In this document: in pieces, positions 29,953 through 38,433 of the stretch | How positions within the stretch are numbered: the stretch's first letter is position 1 | Layout of the letters: each line of letters opens with the position of its first letter | NCBI GenBank assembly: GCA_022340265.1 | Contig: JAJDOH010000214.1 | Location: 1-45,850 of the forward strand | Length of the DNA stretch: 45,850 bases | Direction of reading: 5' to 3' | Source of the DNA: Deltaproteobacteria bacterium | GTDB lineage: Bacteria; Desulfobacterota; DSM-4660; Desulfatiglandales; Desulfatiglandaceae | Program-made: the position numbers and the translations under genes | The notes under the pieces: generated by a model | Databases searched by the model: none | Told to the model about the DNA's origin: nothing | Seen by the model: only the letters and a program-made list of their open reading frames with translations

Positions 29953-31776
29953 ATGGGTAACGACAAAAAAAAGATCGCTGAAAATACACAGAAAAAAAAG
30001 ATAACCGCTTCCCAGAAGAAAAAGGTGGAAGAAATCATCATGGAAGCCGAAGAAACCAATTCGGTGGAGATCCGGGGTGACCACGGGGAGCTGGAAGCGA
30101 AAATCAAGGAATCCGAAAACAAACGGATGCTTCTGGCTGAAGCGCTTCACTCCTCCAGAGGCCAAATGCAGAAACTGGCCGGTTCTTCAAAGGATGATGA
30201 AGAACGGGCGCTCCCCTTTGGATATTTCGTCCGATACGGGAATCAGGATGATGAAGCCAATAAAACCGCCATCATACGGCACCATGGTCGTCTCTATGAG
30301 GCTCGTATCAGTCTTCGTAAAGACCCGGAACTGGAACCGAAAGTAAAAACATTTCATGCGATCCGAGAACAAAAAAGAGCGCAGGCATCTGCCAGGAAAG
30401 AATTTTTAAAAGGAGAGCTTTTACTGCTGAACAATGAACTTCACGTTATGGAACCGAGAGGGTTTGACCTGATTTGCGGATGCCTCGGTACGGTTCAAAG
30501 GATCCTGCACGAAAAAAAACTCCTCATCAAAACTTACGGTGACGAAACGATCATGGTCACACGAGCCCATCCCATGTTGAATACCACCATCCTGGTGGGA
30601 GACAACGTCGAATATGATCCGGATTCCCTGTTTGTGTACAGTGTTTTGCCCAAAAGCAATGTGGATCGATTGGCGCTTGAAAAGGTTCCGGATCTCAGCT
30701 ATGACAACATCGGCGGGCTGGGGAACGCGATTCAGCAGATCAGGGATGCCATTGAACTGCCCCATATTTACCCGGAATATTTTCATGAACACCAGTTGAC
30801 ACCCCCCAAAGGAATTCTCCTGTATGGACCACCCGGGTGCGGGAAGACGCTCATTGCAAAAGCCGTTGCCAACAGCATGGCCAGGCAGATCAAAGAGAAA
30901 ACAGGCGAAAAGGGAGAGAGTTATTTTCTGAACGTCAAAGGACCTGAACTGCTCAACAAATACGTGGGCGCCACCGAGCAGGCCATCAGGGATCTGTTTG
31001 CACTGGCCCGTAGCCAGGCCAGCTACCGAACACCGGTTATCATATTTTTTGATGAAATGGATTCCATGTTCAGGGCCCGGGGCTCGGGCGTGTCCTCCGA
31101 CATGGAATCCACCATCGTACCGCAGTTTCTGGCCGAACTGGACGGCCTGGAAGCCCTTGAAAATGTCGTGGTGATCGGCGCCACCAACCGCGAAGATCTC
31201 ATCGACCCGGCCGTTCTCAGGCCGGGCCGACTGGACCGCAAAATTCGGATTACAAGACCGGACAAGCAAGCGGCAATGGAAATCTTTTCCAAATATCTGA
31301 CCTCCGAACTGCCTATAGAATCCCGCCACCTGGAAACCCATGGCGGGCCCGAGGAAGCGGTGGAATGGATGATTCGTGAAGCCGGAAACGATCTATTCGA
31401 GCAAAAACCGGAGAATGAATTCCTGGAAATCACCTACGCAGACGGCACCCGGAAAATGCTCTATTTGAAAGATCTGGCCAGCGGCGCCATTATCGAAAAT
31501 ATTGTCAACCGGGCAAAGTTTCTCGCCGTCAAAGCGCTCATCGAGAGCGACCGCAAGGGGATCAGCATCGATCATATTTTACAGGCCCTCAGAGCCGAAT
31601 TCAAGGAGAATGAAGATTTGCCCAGCAATACCAATCCGAGCGAGTGGCACCGGATTATCGGAAAAGGGGGTGAACGGGTCGTTCGGATTCGTTCCCTTCA
31701 GGGTGATAACGCGGTGGAAACCGAGCGGAAAAAGAAACCCCGTCAAACGGTTAAGGTCGGCAAAGAACTTGAGTGA
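29953..31776 (+). CDS. arc: AAA+ ATPase of the Pup system (Arc/Mpa-like), lacking the C-terminal GQYL tail
   Basis: 607 residues, almost exactly the length of mycobacterial Mpa. An N-terminal Lys/Glu-rich helical part (about 1-80, coiled-coil-like) precedes the interdomain OB part (about 85-240). The single AAA+ module has Walker A GPPGCGKT (292-299), Walker B IIFFDEMD (D367, E368) and RPGRLDRK. This architecture recognises Pup through the coiled coil and unfolds tagged proteins. Actinobacterial Mpa ends in Gly-Gln-Tyr-Leu to open the 20S gate; this one ends KVGKELE, without that tail. GAGG at 29944 is the only ribosome binding site. The gene ends 13 bases before dop. Confidence 0.92.
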   Translation: MGNDKKKIAENTQKKKITASQKKKVEEIIMEAEETNSVEIRGDHGELEAKIKESENKRMLLAEALHSSRGQMQKLAGSSKDDEERALPFGYFVRYGNQDDEANKTAIIRHHGRLYEARISLRKDPELEPKVKTFHAIREQKRAQASARKEFLKGELLLLNNELHVMEPRGFDLICGCLGTVQRILHEKKLLIKTYGDETIMVTRAHPMLNTTILVGDNVEYDPDSLFVYSVLPKSNVDRLALEKVPDLSYDNIGGLGNAIQQIRDAIELPHIYPEYFHEHQLTPPKGILLYGPPGCGKTLIAKAVANSMARQIKEKTGEKGESYFLNVKGPELLNKYVGATEQAIRDLFALARSQASYRTPVIIFFDEMDSMFRARGSGVSSDMESTIVPQFLAELDGLEALENVVVIGATNREDLIDPAVLRPGRLDRKIRITRPDKQAAMEIFSKYLTSELPIESRHLETHGGPEEAVEWMIREAGNDLFEQKPENEFLEITYADGTRKMLYLKDLASGAIIENIVNRAKFLAVKALIESDRKGISIDHILQALRAEFKENEDLPSNTNPSEWHRIIGKGGERVVRIRSLQGDNAVETERKKKPRQTVKVGKELE

Positions 31777-31789
31777 GCAGGGAGGGCGC

Positions 31790-33361
31790 ATGAGTATCCC
31801 CAAAATTGTCGGCATCGAGCAGGAGTATGCCATTAAAATTAAAGGCAGCGAAACGCTTTCTTTTTTTGATGCATCCTGTGTCCTGGTCAATGCCTATGCG
31901 CGCCATTTGGGCCTTCGAGACCGCCGGGTGGACATTCTCTGGGATTACGGCCACGAGACACCCTACCAGGACATCCGTGGCGATTTGTTCGGCAAAAACA
32001 CCGGCCAGCAAATTATCGGCGCAAAAGAAAACCGGTTGATCAATGCAGCGCTTCCAAACGGCGCCAGGCTCTATACCGATCATGCCCACCCAGAGTATTC
32101 GACCCCTGAATGCTTGAGTGCCCGTGATGCCCTGGCCTGTGACAAGGCGGGAGAGATCGTCCTTCGTGAAGGGATGAGGCTCATGAAAGACATCCTGCCT
32201 TCCACAAGCGTCACCCTGTACAAGAACAATACGGATCAACAGGGGCACAGCTATGGCTGCCATGAAAACTATCTGATGGCCGCCAACGCCCATGAAACCT
32301 GCCTGGTCACCCACCCGGAAAGGGCATTGAAAACACTGATCCCTTTTCTGGTCACTCGGCAGGTCTTTGCCGGTTCCGGAAAAGTCGGCGACGGGAAGGG
32401 GGAACATTCCGGTCCTCCCTATCAGATTTCGCAACGGGCCGATTTCATTCAGAACCTTTTCGGGCTGGAAACCATGTATGCCCGGCCCCTCATCAACACG
32501 CGACGGGAGCACCATGCGGACCCAGAACGATTCAGGCGGCTGCACCTCATTCTGGGCGATGCCAACCTGTGCGAATTTGCAGGGTTTTTAAAGCTTGGTA
32601 GCACCCAACTCGTCCTGCAGATGCTTGAAGACGATTTCATGGACTGTGACCTGACGCTTAAAAACCCCATTGAGGCGAATCAGCAAATCTCGGGAGACTT
32701 TGGTTGCGGGGTGGAACTGGCGGACGGACGGAAACTAACGGCTGTTCAAATTCAGCGGGAGCTCCTGACATACGCCCAAAAATTTCGTCCCACCGATCCT
32801 TCCAGCAGGGTTCCTGACGATGATTTGATACTCAACTTATGGTCCTATGTCCTCGATGGGCTGGAACAGCTCAGACTTTCAGCCGACAGGGTCATTCTGG
32901 ATGATCCCCTGGCGCTTTCAAGACGGTTGGACTGGGTTTTGAAACTCTGGATCATTAATCGCTACCGCGAGGGGCAAAATTGCGCCTGGGGGCATCCGCT
33001 TCTGACCGTTTTGGACCTGCAGTATCACAATATTGATCGCAAGGAGGGAATTTTTTACAGGACTCAGGATCAGGGTTTTACAGAGCAATTTCTTACGGAT
33101 GACGAGATTGCCCACTTCGTTCATGCCGCACCGGATAACACGCGTGCCTGGTTCCGAGGCAAATGCCTTGAGAAGTTTGCTGAAGAGATTTATCTGGTAA
33201 ATTGGGAGGTCGTCGGTTTCGACCAGGGAGACGTCCACCGGATGGTACCGCTGCTCAATCCCCTCAAGGGCACCCGTGGCCGGTACCAGGAGATTTTTGA
33301 TCAGTCCCGTAATGCCCGTGAGCTCATTGATTTGCTGGAATCCGGTTTGGTCAAACAATAG
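31790..33361 (+). CDS. dop: Deamidase/depupylase of Pup
   Basis: 523 residues from the ATG at 31790 (GGAGGG just upstream); the frame is open far upstream through the ATPase gene and should not be used. It matches mycobacterial Dop: VGIEQEY at the N-terminus, WDYGHETPYQDIRG, LYTDHAHPEYSTPEC with the catalytic Asp97, LYKNNTDQQGHSYGCHENY, QISQRADF, and LHLILGDANLCE. Dop converts the C-terminal Gln of Pup to Glu and removes Pup from proteins. The WDY segment after the DILWDY distinguishes it from PafA. The Pup gene downstream ends in Gln, so Dop is needed before ligation. Confidence 0.95.
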   Translation: MSIPKIVGIEQEYAIKIKGSETLSFFDASCVLVNAYARHLGLRDRRVDILWDYGHETPYQDIRGDLFGKNTGQQIIGAKENRLINAALPNGARLYTDHAHPEYSTPECLSARDALACDKAGEIVLREGMRLMKDILPSTSVTLYKNNTDQQGHSYGCHENYLMAANAHETCLVTHPERALKTLIPFLVTRQVFAGSGKVGDGKGEHSGPPYQISQRADFIQNLFGLETMYARPLINTRREHHADPERFRRLHLILGDANLCEFAGFLKLGSTQLVLQMLEDDFMDCDLTLKNPIEANQQISGDFGCGVELADGRKLTAVQIQRELLTYAQKFRPTDPSSRVPDDDLILNLWSYVLDGLEQLRLSADRVILDDPLALSRRLDWVLKLWIINRYREGQNCAWGHPLLTVLDLQYHNIDRKEGIFYRTQDQGFTEQFLTDDEIAHFVHAAPDNTRAWFRGKCLEKFAEEIYLVNWEVVGFDQGDVHRMVPLLNPLKGTRGRYQEIFDQSRNARELIDLLESGLVKQ

Positions 33362-33419
33362 AAAGTGTCCGGTTTTGTGAAAATGTGCAACATTCAAGAT
33401 TGTATGAAGGAGGGGATAG

Positions 33420-33614
33420 ATGACTGAAGCCCAGAAATTTAAACAACCCATGAAAAAGAAGCCCAAAAAAGAAGATGGGGAACTCATCACGCCCGGTGGG
33501 CTTTCAAGCGAGAAGAAAAAAAAATTAAAGGTCCTGGACGAATTCATCGAAGGGGTCCTGCAGGAAGCGGGTGAGGAATTCCTTGATGAATTCAAACAGG
33601 TGGAAGGTCAATGA
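33420..33614 (+). CDS. pup: Prokaryotic ubiquitin-like protein Pup
   Basis: 64 residues, the same length as mycobacterial Pup. The N-terminal half is disordered-looking and rich in Lys (MTEAQKFKQPMKKKPKKE). The C-terminal half has the helical pattern LSSEKKKKLKVLDEFIEG, then LQEAGEEFLDEF, and the end is Val-Glu-Gly-Gln. The terminal Gly-Gln is the mark of the Gln form of Pup, which Dop deamidates. The penultimate Gly is kept but the usual preceding Gly is Glu. AAGGAGGGG precedes the ATG. The gene overlaps pafA by four bases (ATGA), so it is translationally coupled. Confidence 0.93.
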   Translation: MTEAQKFKQPMKKKPKKEDGELITPGGLSSEKKKKLKVLDEFIEGVLQEAGEEFLDEFKQVEGQ

Positions 33615-35113
33615 AGGAGCGGATTTTTGGAACGGAGTGTGAATACGCTCCGGTGTATCAATCCGAAAAGCACCATTCCAGATTCCGCCCGCTACATGGA
33701 GAGGCATTGCTCGATCATATCAAGGGGCTCTCCTCACTGTTGTTCTCATCCCTCGCCCTCAAGGGGTACCCCATGGCCGGTGAGTTTATGGGCAATGGGG
33801 GGCGTCTCTATGTGGATCGGGGGGGGCATCCGGAATATGCCACCCCCGAGTGCCGGTGCGTGAAGGACCTGGTTGCCTACGAAAAAGCGGGCGACAGAAT
33901 CATGCAGGATCTGGCAGCTCGCACAACCGCTGAAACCGCTGCAAGGGAGGGCGCGCAGACCCTTCACGTATTCAAAAACAATGCCGATTTTTATGGCAAT
34001 ACTTACGGTGGTCATGAAAACTATCTAATCACGCCACGGGCCGCAGAAGGGATCCGGAACATTATCCCGTTTCTGGTCACCCGGCAGATTTTCGCCGGCG
34101 CGGGTCGGATCTTGACACGTCGGGAAGCCGGCATCCCCTCCTTTCAGATCAGCCAGCGGGCCGAGTTTATAGACCAGACCTACAGCGACCGGGCCACCCG
34201 GGTGCGCGGCATCATCAATACGCGAAAGCGGGAAATTTACGCTCGGGAACAAAACCGGCGACTTCACCTGATCGTGGGGGATAGCAACATGAGTGAATCC
34301 GCCATCGGGCTGAAAATCGGGACAACGGCACTGGTTCTGAGGCTTTTGGACGAAGGCAAACTCGATGACATTTGCGGACTCCCATCACCGGTGCAAACGC
34401 TGAAAGATATCTCGCGCGACTGGAACAGCGGATTTCAAATGGCGGGCCGCAGTGGCCGGTATACCGCACTGGACGTTCAATCCATCTACTTGGACAAGGT
34501 GCAGCGTTTTTTTTCGTCCCGGACTCCCACATCGGATGAAACCGATGCATTGGGGTTGTGGGAGAACATTCTTCAGGGGTTGTCTGCGCTCCAGATATCC
34601 GGTCGGAACTGGCAACTGGAAGACGACCCCGGCGAACTCCGACGAAAGGTCGACTGGATCCGGAAATTATGGATTTTAAACCGTTACGGAAACATGGATG
34701 GCCCGGCGGTCAATGACCGGCGGTTGAAATTGATGGATCTCAAATACCACGATTTGAACCCGGCAACCAGTCTTTTCGCTCAGTGCGAAGCATTGGGCCT
34801 TGTGGATCGCATGGTGGACGACGAGGCCATCACCACGGCTCGGATCCGGCCACCCCGAAATACCCGCGCCCATATCCGGGGCACGATCATCCGATGGGCC
34901 GCGGACAAATCCATCCGAGTTGAAATTGAAGATTGGACAAAGATCAACATCAGGGCACAAGTCAGACAAAAGAGCCCTGGGCAGGGGGTGCACCCCTTTA
35001 ATCGGTACAAAGGAACCACAAACTGTCTGACCATTAGGATGGACGATCCCTTCAAAACAATGGATTCATCCATAGCCGAACAGTTCGAGCGTTTTATGGA
35101 AACATGGGAGTAA
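33611..35113 (+). CDS. pafA: Pup-protein ligase
   Basis: 500 residues. FGTECEY near the N-terminus, LYVDRGGHPEYATPEC with Asp69, VFKNNADFYGNTYGGHENY, ISQRAEFID, and LHLIVGDSNMSES match PafA. It attaches the Glu form of Pup to lysines of target proteins using ATP. It starts inside the last codons of pup and its stop region contains the ribosome binding site of the next gene, so ligase, Pup and the following family H gene form one translational unit. The absence of WDY, present in Dop, supports the assignment. Confidence 0.95.
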   Translation: MKERIFGTECEYAPVYQSEKHHSRFRPLHGEALLDHIKGLSSLLFSSLALKGYPMAGEFMGNGGRLYVDRGGHPEYATPECRCVKDLVAYEKAGDRIMQDLAARTTAETAAREGAQTLHVFKNNADFYGNTYGGHENYLITPRAAEGIRNIIPFLVTRQIFAGAGRILTRREAGIPSFQISQRAEFIDQTYSDRATRVRGIINTRKREIYAREQNRRLHLIVGDSNMSESAIGLKIGTTALVLRLLDEGKLDDICGLPSPVQTLKDISRDWNSGFQMAGRSGRYTALDVQSIYLDKVQRFFSSRTPTSDETDALGLWENILQGLSALQISGRNWQLEDDPGELRRKVDWIRKLWILNRYGNMDGPAVNDRRLKLMDLKYHDLNPATSLFAQCEALGLVDRMVDDEAITTARIRPPRNTRAHIRGTIIRWAADKSIRVEIEDWTKINIRAQVRQKSPGQGVHPFNRYKGTTNCLTIRMDDPFKTMDSSIAEQFERFMETWE

Positions 35114-35118
35114 ATAGC

Positions 35119-35832
35119 ATGAATGAAGAAGCAGATTATAAAACCGATGGGATAGGTTTAAGGAACAACATCCGGGATCTGCTGATCCAGCAGTACGTGC
35201 TGCATGAAGTGGAACATCATCCCTTAAACGCCTCTCAGAAGGTGGGGACGACAACGGCAAAACCCCTGGCACACGACCTGATTGATATTTACAAATGCCT
35301 GCATCAGGGAGAATTCGGCGTTGCCCATACGGTTGATGATCCGGATCGCTTTCGGGATCGGCTCTATAACGAACTCCTGGGGATTCGACCGACATCGGAT
35401 GAACCGGTTATGGAGAATGTGTCCATAGACGGTACCATCATGAGGGTGAACCTCAGGCCCTACCGGGCACTTTTCGCTAATGATACGCACAAAGCATGCG
35501 ATCTGCTGACAGCGGCATGCCTGAAATCCGCCGCCGTTCCCAAAGGAAACTCTGAGCGGTTCCGGATGTTACTGTATGGATTTAGAGAGTTGAACAAAAC
35601 GGGAGAACTGGTTGCCGGCAACGTGGTTTATACGATCCCTTCTGAAATGGTAGACCGCTTCTTCGATGAGGTCAAAGATCTTGCTCGGCGACTGGGAGAA
35701 ATACCCGTGTTTAGCCATTCGCCGGTTTATCGCCGATTGAATTCACCGTCTTACCGGGTCGTTGCTCTATCCGTCATTGAGCAGTCCGCACTCTCTTTTA
35801 TGCTCAACCGGCACGACGAGCGGCTGATGTAA
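35119..35832 (+). CDS. Conserved protein of unknown function (family H), copy 2 (Pup locus)
   Basis: 237 residues from the ATG at 35119, which has GGGAG seven bases upstream inside the pafA stop region; an ATG at 35104 is possible. The protein is homologous to the one at 8048-8749: QQYVLHEVEHHP, DIYKCLHQGEFG, MRVNLRPYRALF and VFSHSPVYRRLNSPSY are shared. HE-x-x-H-H is kept in both. It begins 5 bases after the pafA stop and so belongs to the Pup operon. No named domain is recognised. Its tight coupling suggests a role in handling pupylated substrates or in regulation, but that is inference. Confidence 0.8.
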   Translation: MNEEADYKTDGIGLRNNIRDLLIQQYVLHEVEHHPLNASQKVGTTTAKPLAHDLIDIYKCLHQGEFGVAHTVDDPDRFRDRLYNELLGIRPTSDEPVMENVSIDGTIMRVNLRPYRALFANDTHKACDLLTAACLKSAAVPKGNSERFRMLLYGFRELNKTGELVAGNVVYTIPSEMVDRFFDEVKDLARRLGEIPVFSHSPVYRRLNSPSYRVVALSVIEQSALSFMLNRHDERLM

Positions 35833-35881
35833 ACCGGTTAATCCAAAATGATATAAAAATTTAGATACTGGGCCCCAAGCG

Positions 35882-38068
35882 ATGAACATATCCAGGTTAC
35901 ATGCGATTTTGCTGCAACCCCCGCCGGGAGACCTGACCGGTCCATACCCGGCCTTGTGTTATTTAAAATCCTATGCCGCCGCCCATGGCTACATGGTCGG
36001 GGTCAGGGATCTCGGCATAGAAGGGTTTCAATTTCTTTCCCAAGATGAACGGATTCGACATCTGGTCGCCGAAGCCGGCAAAATCAGGCTACAGCTTGAA
36101 AGCAAAGGAACTCTTTCCCCCGAAGAGCAGCGCCGTTACCGTCTGCTGCTCATGTCCACGGGGTTCGGATTGACCAAAGGCTTTTCACACCAGTTGGAGA
36201 ACGGCTTTAAATCCCCTGAAAAATTCTATGACTATCCCAGCTACCAAAAAACCTGCCGACTTCTGGACGCATTTTTTCGGCTGTTGAATGCCGTTCATTA
36301 CCCCACGAGCGCGGGTCCCTCAGAGTATTCCACGGCCACACTTTTGAAAACCATGCCCAAGATTCTTGAGCACCGGAAACGAAGTGTGAATCCATACCTT
36401 CCTTTTTACAAAGACCTCCTTTTTCCCCAAATCGCCGCTCTAAAGCCGTCAATCATCGGCATTTCAATGGTATTCGCTTCCCAGTCCGTACAGGCGCTGG
36501 TTCTCGGAAATCTACTCAAAGAAAGCTTCCCGGATATTCATATCACACTGGGAGGCAGCTATCTCTCCCAGTGGGTTATGGTGATGGGAGAGAAACAGCT
36601 CTCAGAGCTTTTTCAATGTACCGATTCTGTCATATGCGGGGAAGGGGAAATACCGCTGGTCACTCTTTTGGAGCGGATCGGCAATGGGGACCCGCTGAAC
36701 GGAATCCCCAATCTTACCCATCGTAACGCCGACACGGGGAAGTTTATGCGATTTGATGAAATGATCTATACGGACGTGTCGACACAGCCCTCCCCGGACT
36801 TTACCGATCTCGATTTGTCTGCCTACCTTACACCGAAAACCGTGATTCCATACAGCATCAGCCGCGGATGCTATTGGGGAAAATGTGTTTTCTGCCAGAA
36901 TCGCTACGGTGATTATCAGATGCGCCGTTACCAGACCGTGCCGGTGGACAAAGCCGTGGCCGAAATGACACAGCTTTCCCTTCAGTACCACACCGACCAT
37001 TTCAACTTCAGCAATGACGTTATCGATCCGGTTTACTTGAAACAATTCAGCCGAGCGGTCATTGATTCGGGAAAAACATTTGTCTGGAACACGGACCTGC
37101 GCGCTGAAAAAGCCTTTACGAAAGATGTTTGTCGGACCATGGCAAAAGCGGGACTGAACGCGGTGGCCATTGGATTTGAAAGCGGTTGCCAGAAAACCCT
37201 GGATGCCATGGACAAGGGAAACCGTGTTGAAATCACGCGAGAAGTCCTCAAAAACCTGTACGAGGCGGGCGTCGCCACCCAGGTTATGGGGATTTTCGGC
37301 TTTCCCGGAGAAACGGAACAAAATGGTGAAGAAACCGTGCGTTTTCTGGAAGAAAACATTGATCGAATCTCTTATTACGTCATGGGTCTTCTGATGGTGA
37401 TGCCGGGTTCCCGCATGCACGATGATCCACTTGCACATGGGGTAACATCGATCAGCTACGAAAACAATCCCATGAAGACACCGGAGCCGGTGTGGATTTC
37501 AAATACACGAATGCCTGTGCACGCGGTCCATCGATTGTATGAAAGACTGAGCCGATTGGAGAACGCTTTCGCAATCAATGAATACCCTTATGTGGGCGGG
37601 CTGTCCACCAACCATGGATTCCTGTACTTTCAATCGGGGCCGGATATTCTGAAAAATCTGCGTTCGGAGGAAAACAGGGAACACCAAAGAAGGCACGAGA
37701 TTTTGGGTATGGATAAGGAGCATCGGCTGACCAAAAGGATCAAATCCGTTATCCCCATTTTTGCGTTCCCCTATACCGTGTATCGATCTCCCTACCCCAT
37801 TGAGCAGATACCCGTGGAACCGGAGACACCTGCCGGAAAGCTTCAACGATACGAAGGGTTGGAAAAGAATTATCTCATAGACCCGATCAATGTGCCCATC
37901 CGGATCGGGGAATTGGAAATCAGCCTCTTGGGGAGAATCAACGGCCGGCGGGACATGAGGTCGATACTGAAGAAAACCGTCCCCCACACGCAAAAAAGGG
38001 CACTTTACTTTATCATGTATCTGTTGGCCAGCGGGCTGGTGAAGTTGCAGGATTTACCCCTCAAATGA
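35882..38068 (+). CDS. B12-binding-type radical SAM protein with CX4CX2C cluster motif
   Basis: 728 residues. The N-terminus LLQPPPGDLTGPYPALCYLKSYA and the region GISMVFASQSVQAL...ITLGGSYLSQW resemble the B12-binding domain of class B radical SAM enzymes. The cluster motif reads ISRGCYWGKCVFC: a C-x4-C-x2-C instead of C-x3-C-x2-C, seen in some B12-radical SAM and RiPP-maturation groups. FGFPGE and GFESGCQKTL are further radical SAM elements. The C-terminal 80 residues (VPIRIGELEISLLGRINGR) look like a winged-helix or PqqD-like domain. Function unknown. It is 49 bases after family H copy 2 and may be part of that operon. Confidence 0.8.
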   Translation: MNISRLHAILLQPPPGDLTGPYPALCYLKSYAAAHGYMVGVRDLGIEGFQFLSQDERIRHLVAEAGKIRLQLESKGTLSPEEQRRYRLLLMSTGFGLTKGFSHQLENGFKSPEKFYDYPSYQKTCRLLDAFFRLLNAVHYPTSAGPSEYSTATLLKTMPKILEHRKRSVNPYLPFYKDLLFPQIAALKPSIIGISMVFASQSVQALVLGNLLKESFPDIHITLGGSYLSQWVMVMGEKQLSELFQCTDSVICGEGEIPLVTLLERIGNGDPLNGIPNLTHRNADTGKFMRFDEMIYTDVSTQPSPDFTDLDLSAYLTPKTVIPYSISRGCYWGKCVFCQNRYGDYQMRRYQTVPVDKAVAEMTQLSLQYHTDHFNFSNDVIDPVYLKQFSRAVIDSGKTFVWNTDLRAEKAFTKDVCRTMAKAGLNAVAIGFESGCQKTLDAMDKGNRVEITREVLKNLYEAGVATQVMGIFGFPGETEQNGEETVRFLEENIDRISYYVMGLLMVMPGSRMHDDPLAHGVTSISYENNPMKTPEPVWISNTRMPVHAVHRLYERLSRLENAFAINEYPYVGGLSTNHGFLYFQSGPDILKNLRSEENREHQRRHEILGMDKEHRLTKRIKSVIPIFAFPYTVYRSPYPIEQIPVEPETPAGKLQRYEGLEKNYLIDPINVPIRIGELEISLLGRINGRRDMRSILKKTVPHTQKRALYFIMYLLASGLVKLQDLPLK

Positions 38069-38106
38069 TAAAATTTGCAATCTTGTTCTATATATGGTAG
38101 GAGTCA

Positions 38107-38430
38107 ATGGATAATACAGGGTCCGGTAAGGTTAAGGCTCAGGAACTCCAGAATCTCTGGGAGTCTATGGTTAAAGTGAAACGTCTACATCCGGAAATCG
38201 CGTATCGTATCGAAAAATTAGCTCACCGTATCGCGCCCCTCGCCGACAAGATTTTCTTAAAAACCGTCAGAGCACACCAACTCCTTATGGAATGCAGGGA
38301 AAAGACCGTTTTGCTTCAGAACCAGGTCGAATCCCATGGAAATAATACTTTTCATATTCTCACAAACCTGGAGAAGACTTTCGAATATTTGCTAACAAAG
38401 ACCTATGAATTTCGAATCAAGGCGGGTTGA
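38107..38430 (+). CDS. Small helical protein of unknown function
   Basis: 107 residues, ATG with GGTAGGAG upstream. The composition is helix-forming throughout, with heptad-like spacing in RIEKLAHRIAPLADKIFLKTVRAHQLLMEC. No domain recognised, no signal peptide or membrane helix. It ends three bases before the alcohol dehydrogenase, so co-translation is likely. It could be a small coiled-coil partner protein. Confidence 0.7.
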   Translation: MDNTGSGKVKAQELQNLWESMVKVKRLHPEIAYRIEKLAHRIAPLADKIFLKTVRAHQLLMECREKTVLLQNQVESHGNNTFHILTNLEKTFEYLLTKTYEFRIKAG

Positions 38431-38433
38431 AAA

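Noticed and set aside
30421-31341. Minus-strand open frame of 306 codons opposite the Pup ATPase
   Set aside because: It is antisense to Walker A and B motifs and the composition is that of a shadow frame.
31502-31789. Upstream extension of the Dop frame
   Set aside because: It runs through the end of the ATPase gene; the ATG at 31790 has GGAGGG and the conserved Dop N-terminus.
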